From contig OZ245364.1 of assembly GCA_965226545.1 (NCBI GenBank), forward strand, positions 124,001 through 188,000: a stretch of DNA of 64,000 bases, read 5' to 3'. Of this stretch, positions 44,877 to 53,687 are shown piece after piece. This DNA comes from JAHRAW01 sp965226545. Its GTDB lineage: Bacteria > Pseudomonadota > Gammaproteobacteria > Arenicellales > Poriferihabitantaceae. The notes beneath the pieces are model-generated. The model did not search any database, was not told the DNA's origin, and saw only the letters and a program-made list of their open reading frames with translations. Position numbers and translations under genes: made by a program. Within the stretch, counting starts at the first letter, position 1. The number at the start of each line of letters is the position of its first letter.

Positions 44877-45374
44877 TTATGATTCATCGCGTCGTTGATG
44901 TCGCGGTTGTGGTCGCATATCGGCCGCCCAAAAATAGCCGCCTTGTGCGATTAAAAAACCGAACATCAGCCAAAGCGGCGCAAGGTCGAGCCGCGCCAAT
45001 GCAATAAACGCACCGCCCGCCACCACGATTAACTTCACCCCCAACCCGGCAAACAACGGCAACAGCCCGGCATTGGCAAGGTCGGCGTGTTGGGCGATGC
45101 GCGCGGAGTGTAGCACACTTTTGGCGGTGATGAGCGTCGCGCACACCCCCAGCCCGGCGCCAAACCACAACGCCTGAACGCGCGCCCAACTGAGCGCAAG
45201 CGCATCACCCGCCGCATCGAATGCGCCATAGCCCGTCGTTGCGGCGATGCAAATTAATGTCGCCGCGAGCGTCAATGCGCCTTGTGCGCGCAACACGCGG
45301 CGCAAGGCAATGCGCAAATTAACTTGCGGCGGATGTTGCGGCTTGCGATTGGACTTGTCAGAATAATCGCGCAT
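44877..45374 (-). CDS. atpI: ATP synthase subunit I (AtpI)
   Basis: 165 residues from ATG 45374; its A is shared with the stop of the LysE-family gene (TGATG). Four helices: GALTLAATLICIAATTGYG, ARVQALWFGAGLGVCATLIT, PLFAGLGVKLIVVAGGAFIA and LAPLWLMFGFLIAQGGYFWA. The pattern and place before atpB fit AtpI, which helps assemble the c ring. Sequence conservation in this family is low, so the call rests partly on position. Confidence 0.85.
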   Translation of the reverse strand: MRDYSDKSNRKPQHPPQVNLRIALRRVLRAQGALTLAATLICIAATTGYGAFDAAGDALALSWARVQALWFGAGLGVCATLITAKSVLHSARIAQHADLANAGLLPLFAGLGVKLIVVAGGAFIALARLDLAPLWLMFGFLIAQGGYFWAADMRPQPRHQRRDES

Positions 45375-45973
45375 CACAACAACAACCCCAAGGCAATCGC
45401 CCACATCACCAGCGCAATCGCCGCATCCAACACCCGCCACGCCGTCGCCGAACGCAAATGCGGCGCAACCAAATGCGCGCCATAACCCAGCGCAAAAAAG
45501 AACGCAAACGACGCCGTCATCGCGCCGAATGCAAAATGCCATTGCGCCGCGTATTGCGTCGACACTGAACCGAGCAATACGACCGTATCCAAATACACAT
45601 GCGGATTGAGCCAAGTAAACGCCAAGCAAGTCCACACCACCGCCGCGCGCGAACGCGCCGGTTTGTTGGCGGCATGCAGCCCGTCATCGGCGCGCACCGC
45701 CAAAAACAAACTGCGCGCGCCGTATAAAAACAAAAACCCTGCACCGCCAATCCGCGCGGCGCGTTCCAACCAATCAATCCGCGTTGCAGCCCAATCAAAC
45801 CCAATCACCCCCGCCAAAATCAACACAGCATCCGACGCCGCACACACCAAACAAACCGCCAACAAATGTTCGCGATTTAACCCTTGGCGCAACACAAACG
45901 CATTCTGCGCGCCAATGGCGACGATGAGTGACAGGCCGAGGGAGAAGCCGGCGAGTAGGGCGGTGAGGGGCAT
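45374..45973 (-). CDS. LysE/ArgO-family amino acid exporter
   Basis: 199 residues, six helices. N-terminal LysE signature SLGLSLIVAIGAQNAFVLRQ GLNREHLL, later FTWLNPHVYLDTVVLLGSVS and GYGAHLVAPHLRSATAWRVL. Exports basic amino acids such as arginine or lysine across the inner membrane. The GAQNAFVLRQG form is the LysE/ArgO branch rather than RhtB. Its stop overlaps the atpI start by one base, so it may be co-translated with the ATP synthase genes. Confidence 0.9.
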   Translation of the reverse strand: MPLTALLAGFSLGLSLIVAIGAQNAFVLRQGLNREHLLAVCLVCAASDAVLILAGVIGFDWAATRIDWLERAARIGGAGFLFLYGARSLFLAVRADDGLHAANKPARSRAAVVWTCLAFTWLNPHVYLDTVVLLGSVSTQYAAQWHFAFGAMTASFAFFFALGYGAHLVAPHLRSATAWRVLDAAIALVMWAIALGLLL

Positions 45974-45995
45974 TGGGGTTTGTGCGACGACGCGC

Positions 45996-47021
45996 TTAAT
46001 TAAGTTTGTTGATTGTCTCGACTCGCAGCCGCAAATTTAATTTACTGGACACTTTCACCAGAAGTTTTTTCTTGCGTTCATTGCTCAAGGGCGCACGCAC
46101 AAAAAATCCGTCGCGCATATCTTTCCAATCCGAGTTGTGTTGTTGCGTCGATATTATCGGGTGCTCGCCCTTCTTAAGTCCCAACGCGGCCGCTTTTTCG
46201 AAGCCGACCTTTCGCAATGATTCAAGAAACGTGCCCGCCGCAGTGTCGCAGCAAATCACCTCCCCGTCAGGGAAAGTTACTTTCAACATCGTGGGGCTTG
46301 CTTTTTGTTGAGAATTTTGCCCATTACCGCCGAGCGAAACGTGCTGCACCTTGGGGGCAAGTGAACTTAAGTATTCGATAACGCACTCTTTGGGCGGCAT
46401 GTGTCCGCACAACACATCGACTTTTTCTGAAACCGCCGCGATGACGCTTTCGTTTTTCTCTTCGAGCAACTTTTCCCACGCTTGAGGGATTTGGCTGACC
46501 GACTCTCTTTCGGCAACCGCTTTGTTATGGTCGTCGTGTGCGAATCGAAAAGCGTTGCCATTGGCAACATCTTCAAACAACAAATATTTTTGCAGACACT
46601 CGGCAGCGTCGGCGGCGTCGTTCTCGGCTAAATCCAAAACGCAAAATTTGCGTTCTTCATAATCGCCTATTCCTGCGGGCAAATAAAAACACCATTCGCA
46701 ACCGTCGGTTACAACCGCAAGCGGAACCCCTTTGTGAAAAGCGTACCTAAACACTTGCGAAACCGCACCGCTAATGTTCCCCGGTCTTTTTACTTCGATA
46801 AAAACGACCGGCTTGTTGGGTTTGACACACAACGCAAAATCGACCCGTCCGCCCGAAACTGCATACTCCGGACACACCGCTTGTGTATCATCGGTTGGCC
46901 AACCCAACTTGCGCAACAAAGGCAAAACGACGCCCAGCGACACCGCCGACTCATTGACATACTCATGATTGCTTAACTTTTCGCGTATCTTCACTATCTG
47001 TGCTTGCAACGACATCATCAT
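45996..47021 (-). CDS. Predicted PD-(D/E)XK protein resembling the N-terminal part of type I restriction R subunits
   Basis: 341 residues starting with three Met codons. The first 150 residues match the nuclease core found in HsdR N-termini and related stand-alone proteins: VNESAVSLGVVLPLLRKLGW, PEYAVSGGRVDFALCVKPNK with catalytic Asp, and PVVFIEVKRPGNISGAVSQV (Glu-x-Lys) then FRYAFHKGVPLAVVTDGCEW. No helicase motor follows. The C-terminal part (TFPDGEVICCDTAAGTFLES LRKVGFEK ... FFVRAPLSNERKKKL) looks like a DUF4357-type or SAM-domain-like ending. Located directly downstream of a methyltransferase-HNH gene, so it may belong to a restriction module. Cleavage activity is inferred. Confidence 0.72.
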   Translation of the reverse strand: MMMSLQAQIVKIREKLSNHEYVNESAVSLGVVLPLLRKLGWPTDDTQAVCPEYAVSGGRVDFALCVKPNKPVVFIEVKRPGNISGAVSQVFRYAFHKGVPLAVVTDGCEWCFYLPAGIGDYEERKFCVLDLAENDAADAAECLQKYLLFEDVANGNAFRFAHDDHNKAVAERESVSQIPQAWEKLLEEKNESVIAAVSEKVDVLCGHMPPKECVIEYLSSLAPKVQHVSLGGNGQNSQQKASPTMLKVTFPDGEVICCDTAAGTFLESLRKVGFEKAAALGLKKGEHPIISTQQHNSDWKDMRDGFFVRAPLSNERKKKLLVKVSSKLNLRLRVETINKLN

Positions 47022-47048
47022 CCCCTCATCGATTCGAAGTTAACTTTA

Positions 47049-48230
47049 TCACATTCGCAATTTTTCCCGTACATATTCCTCAGCACGGTCACCCTTAATA
47101 CGATTGCAACCCCCACACAATAACTGCAAGTTTTCAATATGCGCAGTACCACCGTAACTTTTGGCAAGAATATAGTCGACCTCAAGATGGCGGGGTTCGA
47201 AAGGCGCGCTACACATCGCACAGTTACCGTGTTGCTCGCCATAAAGTTTGCGCTTGTTTTCCGGGCTGTTGTATTTGGGCGGGTTGCCCAAATCGGTGCG
47301 GCGTGGGGCGTCGCGTAAATGCGCACCGCGATAAATTAACCCGTCGGCTTCTTTTTGTAAACGAAGTTTGATTAACCGCGCCGGCGTTTCCGAGATGTCG
47401 ATGCCGACCCATTGACGCGCCAACCGTTCGGCGGCGACGCAAGTGGTTGCGCAGCCGCAAAACGGGTCGAGCACCATGTCGCCTTCATTGCTGCCGGCGT
47501 TTACGATTCGCTCCAACAACGCAAGCGGTTTTTGCGTCGGGTAGCCGGTGTATTCCTTTTTACTACGCGCGGCGATTCGAATCGGCCACCAATTTTCCGG
47601 CACTTTACCGTGCGCACCGTATTCTTCCGCCGTTTGCGCGTTGATGCCATAACCGCCGGCATGCGGTGCGCCACCGGCATACGGTATGCGCACGGCGTCG
47701 CGATTAAAGGTCCATTTATCGCCTTTCGCATACCACAGGATATGGTCGGTCTTGCGATTGAATTGGCGCATCTTGGGCGAGCCGGGGCCGTGATAACACC
47801 AAACGATTTCATTGCGAAACTGTGCGCGACCAAAAATGCCGTCCATCAGCACTTTAAGATAATGACTCATCGTCGGGTCGCAATGCAGATAAATCGAACC
47901 GGTTGGTTTTAATATGCGATGCATCTCCAACAACCGAATCGCAAGGTAAGTTAAATACGATTTATCACTCTCGCGAAACGCGGTTTGGATGAAGGCAAAA
48001 ATGCCGCCGTGTTTGGCGCGGATTGCATCCAGCCCGGCGATTTCGATGTCGCGTATCGACCAAGTGTCCTTAAATTCCGCGCCGGCGGCGGCACTGTCGA
48101 TGGCGGCGGCATAGTTGTGATTGGAATTAAACGGCGGGTCGAGATAAATTAAATCGATGCAGTTGCTGTTGATGCCGCGCAAAATCGGCAGGTTGTCGCC
48201 GGTAAAAATGCTTTGATGTTTGATGTTCAT
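47049..48230 (-). CDS. DNA methyltransferase fused to an HNH endonuclease domain
   Basis: 393 residues. The N-terminal 290 residues are an amino-methyltransferase of the beta order: catalytic motif IV (LIYLDPPFNSNHNY, near 28-41) comes before the SAM motif I (VLDPFCGCATTCVAAERLAR, near 258). The target would be adenine N6 or cytosine N4. The C-terminal 90 residues form an HNH domain: CAMCSAPFEPRHLEVDYILA, then NLQLLCGGCNRIKGDRAEEY, with CxxC pairs and the His in LEVDYILA weakly placed (Asp instead of the usual His). GYPTQKPLALLERI is the family's motif region. It starts 12 nt after the parB stop, read in the same direction. A single-chain restriction-modification enzyme is possible, inferred. 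Confidence 0.85.
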   Translation of the reverse strand: MNIKHQSIFTGDNLPILRGINSNCIDLIYLDPPFNSNHNYAAAIDSAAAGAEFKDTWSIRDIEIAGLDAIRAKHGGIFAFIQTAFRESDKSYLTYLAIRLLEMHRILKPTGSIYLHCDPTMSHYLKVLMDGIFGRAQFRNEIVWCYHGPGSPKMRQFNRKTDHILWYAKGDKWTFNRDAVRIPYAGGAPHAGGYGINAQTAEEYGAHGKVPENWWPIRIAARSKKEYTGYPTQKPLALLERIVNAGSNEGDMVLDPFCGCATTCVAAERLARQWVGIDISETPARLIKLRLQKEADGLIYRGAHLRDAPRRTDLGNPPKYNSPENKRKLYGEQHGNCAMCSAPFEPRHLEVDYILAKSYGGTAHIENLQLLCGGCNRIKGDRAEEYVREKLRM

Positions 48231-48242
48231 CGATGTCGCCGT

Positions 48243-49106
48243 TTATTTCACCCGCGCAATAATCCCGTCCAACTCATCCAAGGAATGATAATGAATCACC
48301 ACCTTGCCGCCGGCTTTGCCGTGCGCAATCGATACGCGCGCGCCGAGTTTTTTCGACAAGGTGTTTTCCAACCGATTAACATCGGCGCTTTTTTTCGCGC
48401 CGCCACCGCTCGACTTGCCGCCGCCGCTTAATAAACGCTTAACCATCGCCTCGGTCTGTCGCACGGTATACCGATTGGCGACGGTTGCCGAAGCCGCTTT
48501 GGGTTGGTCTTTGGTCGGCAATGCCAGCAGGGCGCGCGCGTGTCCCATATCGAGTTCGCCGGCCTCGAGAAGTTGACGCGCACTCGGATGCAAGGCAAGC
48601 AGGCGCAACAAATTGCTGACCGCTTCGCGCGATTTGCCGACCGCTTCGGCGACTTGCGCGTGGGTGAGTTTGAATTCTTCGATGAGACGTTGAAAACCGG
48701 CGGCCTCTTCCAACGCGTTTAAATCCTTGCGCTGAATGTTCTCTATCAACGCCACCGCCATCGCATCTTTGTCCGACACTTCGCGCACCACCACCGGCAC
48801 CTGCCCCAACCCGGCCAATTGCGCGGCGCGCCAACGGCGTTCGCCGGCGATGATTTCATAACGGCTTGCGCCAACGGCGCGCACCAACAGCGGCTGGATG
48901 ATGCCTTGTGCGCGGATGGTTTCCGCCAATTCTTCCAACGCGGCTTTGTCCATGTGCAAACGCGGTTGATATTTGCCGCGCTGTAATTGTTCTATCGGCA
49001 ACTCGCGCACGCCGGCGCGCGCCGACGACGCCTCGCCGGGCGGACGCACATCACCGAGCAATGCGCCCAGCCCGCGCCCAAGGCGCGCCTTTTTCTTTTT
49101 GCTCAT
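48243..49106 (-). CDS. parB: Chromosome partitioning protein ParB
   Basis: 287 residues from ATG 49106. N-terminal LGRGLGALLGD, the CTP/DNA-binding core LPIEQLQRGKYQPRL, RYEIIAGERRWRAAQLAGLG (GERRxR) and VALIENIQRKDLNALEEA. Then the parS-binding helix-turn-helix (LTHAQVAEAVGKSREAVSNL LRLL) and the C-terminal dimer domain. Slides on DNA near parS and works with ParA. No clear parS site was seen in the window. Confidence 0.96.
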   Translation of the reverse strand: MSKKKKARLGRGLGALLGDVRPPGEASSARAGVRELPIEQLQRGKYQPRLHMDKAALEELAETIRAQGIIQPLLVRAVGASRYEIIAGERRWRAAQLAGLGQVPVVVREVSDKDAMAVALIENIQRKDLNALEEAAGFQRLIEEFKLTHAQVAEAVGKSREAVSNLLRLLALHPSARQLLEAGELDMGHARALLALPTKDQPKAASATVANRYTVRQTEAMVKRLLSGGGKSSGGGAKKSADVNRLENTLSKKLGARVSIAHGKAGGKVVIHYHSLDELDGIIARVK

Positions 49107-49158
49107 GCGGGCGACGTCGCGAACGATTGGATTGGGATTGGCAATGTTGACGCGACGA

Positions 49159-49920
49159 TTACTCGGCGCGACGCCGCGCCACTTCGCTGGCCAACGCCAA
49201 ATAGGCTTGCGCGCCGGTGCATTGGCTGTCGTATTGCAGCACCGGCAAGCCGTGGCTCGGCGCTTCGGCCAAGCGCACATTGCGCGGGATGACGGTGCGA
49301 AACAGTTGCTCGGGGAAATGTTGGCTCAATTGGTCGGCGACTTCTATCGCCAGCGTATTGCGCGAATCGAACATCGTGCGCACCATGCCGAGCACTTTTA
49401 ACTCGGGGTTTAACTGTTGTTGGACCAGTTCGATGGTTTCCATCAAACTGCTCAAGCCTTCGAGCGCGTAATATTCGCACTGCACCGGGATGAGCACTTC
49501 GCGCGCCGCGGTCAAGGCGTTGACGGTCAACACATTCAACGCCGGCGGGCAATCAATCAACACCATCGAATAACGCGACACAATCGGCGCCAGCGCATCG
49601 ACCAAACGAAAATCGCGGCGTTCCAATTGCGCCATCTCGACCAAGGCGCCGGATAAATCCGGGCGCGCCGGCAACAAATCATAATCGCCGGCGGTGCGCA
49701 CCAACGCATCTTCGACGCCGCCGCCTTCGAGCAGCACTTCATACACGCCGCGCCCGACATCGCGCATCGCCACGCCGCTGCCGACGGTGGCGTTGCCTTG
49801 CGGGTCCATATCGACCAACAATGAATGGCTGCCGGCGCCGGCCAAACAGGCGCTCAGATTAATGGCGGTGGTGGTCTTGCCGACCCCGCCTTTTTGATTG
49901 GTGATTGCAATTACGCGCAC
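49159..49920 (-). CDS. parA: Chromosome partitioning ATPase ParA
   Basis: 253 residues from the GTG at 49920, the only sensible start: the protein begins MRVIAITNQKGGVGKTTTAI with the deviant Walker A KGGVGKTT directly after. Walker A' region SLLVDMDPQGNATVG and VLIDCPPALNVLTVNAL follow. The start overlaps the rsmG stop by 10 bases. Drives origin segregation with ParB, whose gene lies 52 nt downstream. A longer frame back to 50043 only overlaps rsmG. Confidence 0.95.
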   Translation of the reverse strand: MRVIAITNQKGGVGKTTTAINLSACLAGAGSHSLLVDMDPQGNATVGSGVAMRDVGRGVYEVLLEGGGVEDALVRTAGDYDLLPARPDLSGALVEMAQLERRDFRLVDALAPIVSRYSMVLIDCPPALNVLTVNALTAAREVLIPVQCEYYALEGLSSLMETIELVQQQLNPELKVLGMVRTMFDSRNTLAIEVADQLSQHFPEQLFRTVIPRNVRLAEAPSHGLPVLQYDSQCTGAQAYLALASEVARRRAE

Positions 49921-50597
49921 GGCTGATGTTGGGTGGATGAGTTGAAATCGACGACGATGAGATGCCGCTCGGCCGGCAAAAACGGCACGCGGATTCGCTC
50001 GACCGCAATGCGCCCGGCAAGCGCGCGGCGCTGATTGTCGCACAGCGCGGCGATTTCTTCTTGCGGCGCTTTGCCTTTCATCGCCAGCAATCGACCGATG
50101 CGATTATGCACGGATGCGGTTGCCGTCAACATTGCGCCGAGCGGCGCAAACGCCCGACTGATAAGCGTATCAAATTTTTGCGCCGCGCGATAATGTTCGA
50201 TGCGCGAATGCACCACCTGCACATTGGCAAGTTGCAGCACATCGCGCACATGCCGCAAAAACTCGACGCGCTTGGCGCGGCTATCGAGCAGCGTCACCTG
50301 CAGATGCGGCATCGCCACCGCCAACGGCAACCCCGGAAACCCGCCGCCCGAACCGACATCCAACAGTGAATCACCGTCGACAAACCGCGCCGCCGACAGT
50401 GAATCCAACACATGCCGCGTTATCATTTCATCCGCGCCGACTGCGGTTAAGTTGATGCGTCGATTCCATTGCGTTAACAAACTTAAATGCGCGCATAACT
50501 TTTCGCATTGCGCATCCGACAACGTCAACTGCAGTTGCGCGCAACCGTCGTTGAGTTGTTCCGTGTTATAGTGGCGCGCGGTTGTATCGATGGTCAT
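49911..50597 (-). CDS. rsmG: 16S rRNA (guanine527-N7)-methyltransferase
   Basis: 228 residues from ATG 50597. Methylates N7 of G527 in 16S rRNA. SAM motif LLDVGSGGGFPGLPLAVA near 78-95, TLLDSRAKRVEFLRHV, and LTQWNRRINLTAVGADEMIT RHVLDSL before it, all family signatures. Start of the rsmG-parA-parB series; the usual upstream neighbour mnmG is not present here. Confidence 0.95.
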   Translation of the reverse strand: MTIDTTARHYNTEQLNDGCAQLQLTLSDAQCEKLCAHLSLLTQWNRRINLTAVGADEMITRHVLDSLSAARFVDGDSLLDVGSGGGFPGLPLAVAMPHLQVTLLDSRAKRVEFLRHVRDVLQLANVQVVHSRIEHYRAAQKFDTLISRAFAPLGAMLTATASVHNRIGRLLAMKGKAPQEEIAALCDNQRRALAGRIAVERIRVPFLPAERHLIVVDFNSSTQHQPCA

Positions 50598-50938
50598 GGT
50601 TAATGCGGTGCAGGGTTGGCGAAGCACAATTGAGTGACGCATTAATTCATTAACCCGCCGATTGATTAATCCGCCGTTTGCTTTGATTGGTTAACTTTAC
50701 TTCGTTAACGTTACGCCGACCAATTCGAACTCGACTTATCGAACTCGACTTCGCATTGTTTTTAATTCGCGTTAGGCGTTAAGCGCTTGGCGTTTGTTTT
50801 TTATCGAACCCTCATCAAATCATTTGTTCCGCGTGCGGCGCAAGTTGCATTGGTCAAGTTGCATCGTTTATTAAGATGAATTATTTCGGCGGTGAATTCC
50901 GCCAACCCTCGCGTCGCCAACCAACGCGGCGACCTTAC
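50598..50938. other. Spacer between rsmG and a divergent methyltransferase
   Basis: 341 bases with TTAAC/GTTAAG words and the repeated CGAACTCGACTT motif near 50728-50750. An alternative start for the plus-strand gene lies inside it at 50876. No RNA gene or terminator is recognised. Confidence 0.5.
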
Positions 50939-51757
50939 ATGAATAAAAAACCGCCCAAAAAATCGCGCGCGGCAACAAAGATGGCGCAGCAATTCGACCG
51001 CCATTATATCTATCAACGCGGCGTGCAGTCGCCGCACGCCGATGTCGAGTTAATCCAACGGGTGTATCGGCAGGCGCGCGGTGCGCGCGCGCGCCATTTG
51101 CGCGAGGATTTTTGCGGCACCGCGGCAACCTTGTGCGCATGGCTCGAACAAGGCGCGCAATTTACCGGCGAAGGCGTCGACAACGATTCCGAACCGCTGG
51201 AGTGGGGGCGCGAGCACAACTTCGCGCCATTGGGCAAAGCGCAACAACGCGCGACTTTGCGCTGCGCCGATGCGCGCGTCGCCAGCATACGCGCGCCCGA
51301 TGTGCGTTGCGCGTTTAACTTTTCGTATTGGATTTTTCGCCGCCGCGCCGAACTGCTCGAATACTTTCGCGCAGTGCATGCCGACCTTGCCGAACACGGC
51401 GTGTTTGTCATCGATGTACACGGCGGCGGCGAATCGTTTTCCGAAGAGGAGCAGATTATCGATTGCGATGAATTCGATTTTATCTGTCATCAAACCGATT
51501 TTTCGCCGGTCGACCATTGCGCCAACCTCGCGCTGCATTTCCGCTTCGCCGACGGCTCGGAGATGCGCAACGCCTTTCAATATCGCTGGCGCGTATGGTC
51601 GATGCCGGAGATTATCGATGTGCTGAACGACGCCGGCTTCACCGACATCCGCGCGCATTGGTGCATCGAAGAAGACGACTTTGAGACCAGATATGAACTC
51701 ACCCGCGTCGGCTACAACGACCCGGCGTGGGTGGCGTGTTTGGCGGCGGTTAAGTAA
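50939..51757 (+). CDS. SAM-dependent methyltransferase, class I
   Basis: 272 residues from ATG 50939; an in-frame ATG at 50876 would add 21 residues of basic, unlikely sequence. SAM-binding motif is degenerate but visible: HLREDFCGTAATLCAWLEQG around 52-71, EGVDNDSEPLEWGREH as motif II with an acidic residue, and ADARVASIRAPDVRCAFNFS as the motif with the adenine-binding Asp. FVIDVHGGGES follows. EDFCGTA and the 'NFSYWIF' words match a family of uncharacterised bacterial methyltransferases. Substrate unknown. Confidence 0.72.
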   Translation: MNKKPPKKSRAATKMAQQFDRHYIYQRGVQSPHADVELIQRVYRQARGARARHLREDFCGTAATLCAWLEQGAQFTGEGVDNDSEPLEWGREHNFAPLGKAQQRATLRCADARVASIRAPDVRCAFNFSYWIFRRRAELLEYFRAVHADLAEHGVFVIDVHGGGESFSEEEQIIDCDEFDFICHQTDFSPVDHCANLALHFRFADGSEMRNAFQYRWRVWSMPEIIDVLNDAGFTDIRAHWCIEEDDFETRYELTRVGYNDPAWVACLAAVK

Positions 51758-51805
51758 ACGGTGTGTGGCTTGACGATGTGGCTTGACCTTGATGTACAGT
51801 GTGAT

Positions 51806-51824
51806 TTCGAATTCGGAATTCGAA
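51806..51824. repeat. 19-bp near-perfect palindrome
   Basis: TTCGAATTC and GAATTCGAA are separated by one base. It lies between the converging methyltransferase and pckA genes, with no T-run, so it is not an ordinary terminator. Confidence 0.6.
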
Positions 51825-52009
51825 CGCGGCGGGGCATTTATTAATGTGCATTAATACTCATTAAACGACACTCATTAAATACAGTCCTCGTTTAAATACC
51901 GCGATTAACATTGTTAATTTAATTAACGAACAACGTTACTATTATTAATGTTAACGATTAATGTTAATCACACAGTTGCGCATGCGACGCCAGCCATCAA
52001 GCCACAACC

Positions 52010-53620
52010 TCAATCCGTCGGCCCCGCCAACGCCAACCGCCGTCCCTTTTCATTGTCTTCATACTTGCGGAAGTTGTCGATAAACAACCGCGCCAACTTT
52101 TTGGCTTGTTCTTCCCAATGCGCCGCGCTCGGATGCGAATTGCGCGGGTCCAGCATCGCATCGTCCACGCCCGGCAAGGCGCGCGGGATGGTTAATTGAA
52201 AATGCGGCAGCACTTGCGTCTCGGCGTTTTCGATGGCGCCTTCAAGAATCGCGGCGATGATTGCGCGCGTATCGGCTATCGAGATGCGGCGCCCGGCGCC
52301 GTTCCAGCCGGTGTTGACCAAATAGGCGCGCGCATTGGCGGCGCGCATTCGATGGCCGAGCACTTCGGCATAGCGGGTTGGATGCAAACTTAAAAACGCC
52401 GCGCCGAAACACGCCGAGAAGGTCGGCTGCGGTTCGTCGATGCCGCGTTCGGTGCCGGCCAATTTGGCGGTGAAGCCGGATAAAAAATGATATTCGGTTT
52501 GCGCGTCATCCAACAACGCCACCGGCGGCAACACGCCGAATGCATCGGCCGACAAAAAAATCACCGTGCGCGCATGCCCGGCGCGCGAGATCGGTTTGAC
52601 GATGTTGTCGATGTGATGCAGCGGATACGACACGCGCGCATTTTCGGTTTTGCCGGCGTCGTCATAATCAATCGCGCCGTTCGAATCGACGCACACGTTT
52701 TCGAGCAATGCATCGCGGCGAATCGCGCGATAGATATCCGGCTCGTCGGCTTCATTTAAGCGAATGGTTTTGGCGTAGCAGCCGCCTTCGAAATTAAACA
52801 CGCCGCTGTCATCCCAGCCGTGTTCGTCGTCGCCGATAAGTTTTCGCGCCGGGTCGGTCGACAACGTGGTTTTGCCGGTGCCGGACAGCCCGAAAAAAAT
52901 CGCCGCATCGCCGCGTTCGCCGACATTGGCGGCGCAATGCATCGACGCCACGCCGCGTTGCGGCAACAAATAATTCATCATCGAAAACAATCCCTTTTTC
53001 ATCTCGCCGCCATACCAACTGCCGCCGATTAACTGCATGCGTTCGCTCAGATTAAAGGCGATGAAGTTTTCCGAATGCAGATTCATCGCGCGCCAATCGG
53101 GGTTGGTCGCTTTGGCGGCGTTGACCACGACAAAGCCCGGGGTGAAATCACGCAACTCGTCCGCGCTCGGGCGGATGAACATATTTTTGACAAAGTGCGC
53201 CTGCCACGCGACCTCCATCACAAACCGCACCGCCAGTCGCGTATCCGGATTTGCGCCGCAAAAACCGTCGATGACAAACAATCGCTTGCCGCTAAGTTGC
53301 GCGCAGGCGAGTTGTTTTAACCGCGACCATTGTTGCGCGTCGAGCGGCTTGTTGTCGTTTTTGCCTTGGTCAGCCCACCAAAAAGTGTCGCGAGTAACTT
53401 CGTCGCGCACGATGTATTTGTCGCGCGGCGAACGCCCGGTAAATTCGCCGGTATCGACCGCCACCGCGCCGCTTTGCGTTACCAAACCGCGTTCAAACCC
53501 GCGCAACGCCGCGCGGGTTTCTTCGCGATACAGTTGTTCATAACTCGGGTTATGCACAATCTCGCGCGCGTCGGCGATGCCCAGTTGCGCCAACTCAGCG
53601 ACGATTTTTTCCGCGCACAT
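52010..53620 (-). CDS. pckA: Phosphoenolpyruvate carboxykinase (ATP)
   Basis: 536 residues from ATG 53620; the longer frame adds unrelated hydrophobic residues. Converts oxaloacetate and ATP to PEP and CO2 for gluconeogenesis. P-loop FFGLSGTGKTTLSTDPARKL near 232-251, kinase-2 region IGDDEHGWDDSGVFNFEGGC, metal and substrate words FTGRSPRDKYIVRDE and IGGSWYGGEMKKGLFSMMNY. SAGTERGI-type region AKLAGTERGIDEPQPTFSAC is also present. Length equals that of the E. coli enzyme (540). It stands alone. Confidence 0.97.
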   Translation of the reverse strand: MCAEKIVAELAQLGIADAREIVHNPSYEQLYREETRAALRGFERGLVTQSGAVAVDTGEFTGRSPRDKYIVRDEVTRDTFWWADQGKNDNKPLDAQQWSRLKQLACAQLSGKRLFVIDGFCGANPDTRLAVRFVMEVAWQAHFVKNMFIRPSADELRDFTPGFVVVNAAKATNPDWRAMNLHSENFIAFNLSERMQLIGGSWYGGEMKKGLFSMMNYLLPQRGVASMHCAANVGERGDAAIFFGLSGTGKTTLSTDPARKLIGDDEHGWDDSGVFNFEGGCYAKTIRLNEADEPDIYRAIRRDALLENVCVDSNGAIDYDDAGKTENARVSYPLHHIDNIVKPISRAGHARTVIFLSADAFGVLPPVALLDDAQTEYHFLSGFTAKLAGTERGIDEPQPTFSACFGAAFLSLHPTRYAEVLGHRMRAANARAYLVNTGWNGAGRRISIADTRAIIAAILEGAIENAETQVLPHFQLTIPRALPGVDDAMLDPRNSHPSAAHWEEQAKKLARLFIDNFRKYEDNEKGRRLALAGPTD

Positions 53621-53687
53621 CAATTCGCCCTTCGCAAAGTTTTCACGGGTTACAAAGTCACCCTCAAATAGATTGAACAAAGCAAAC

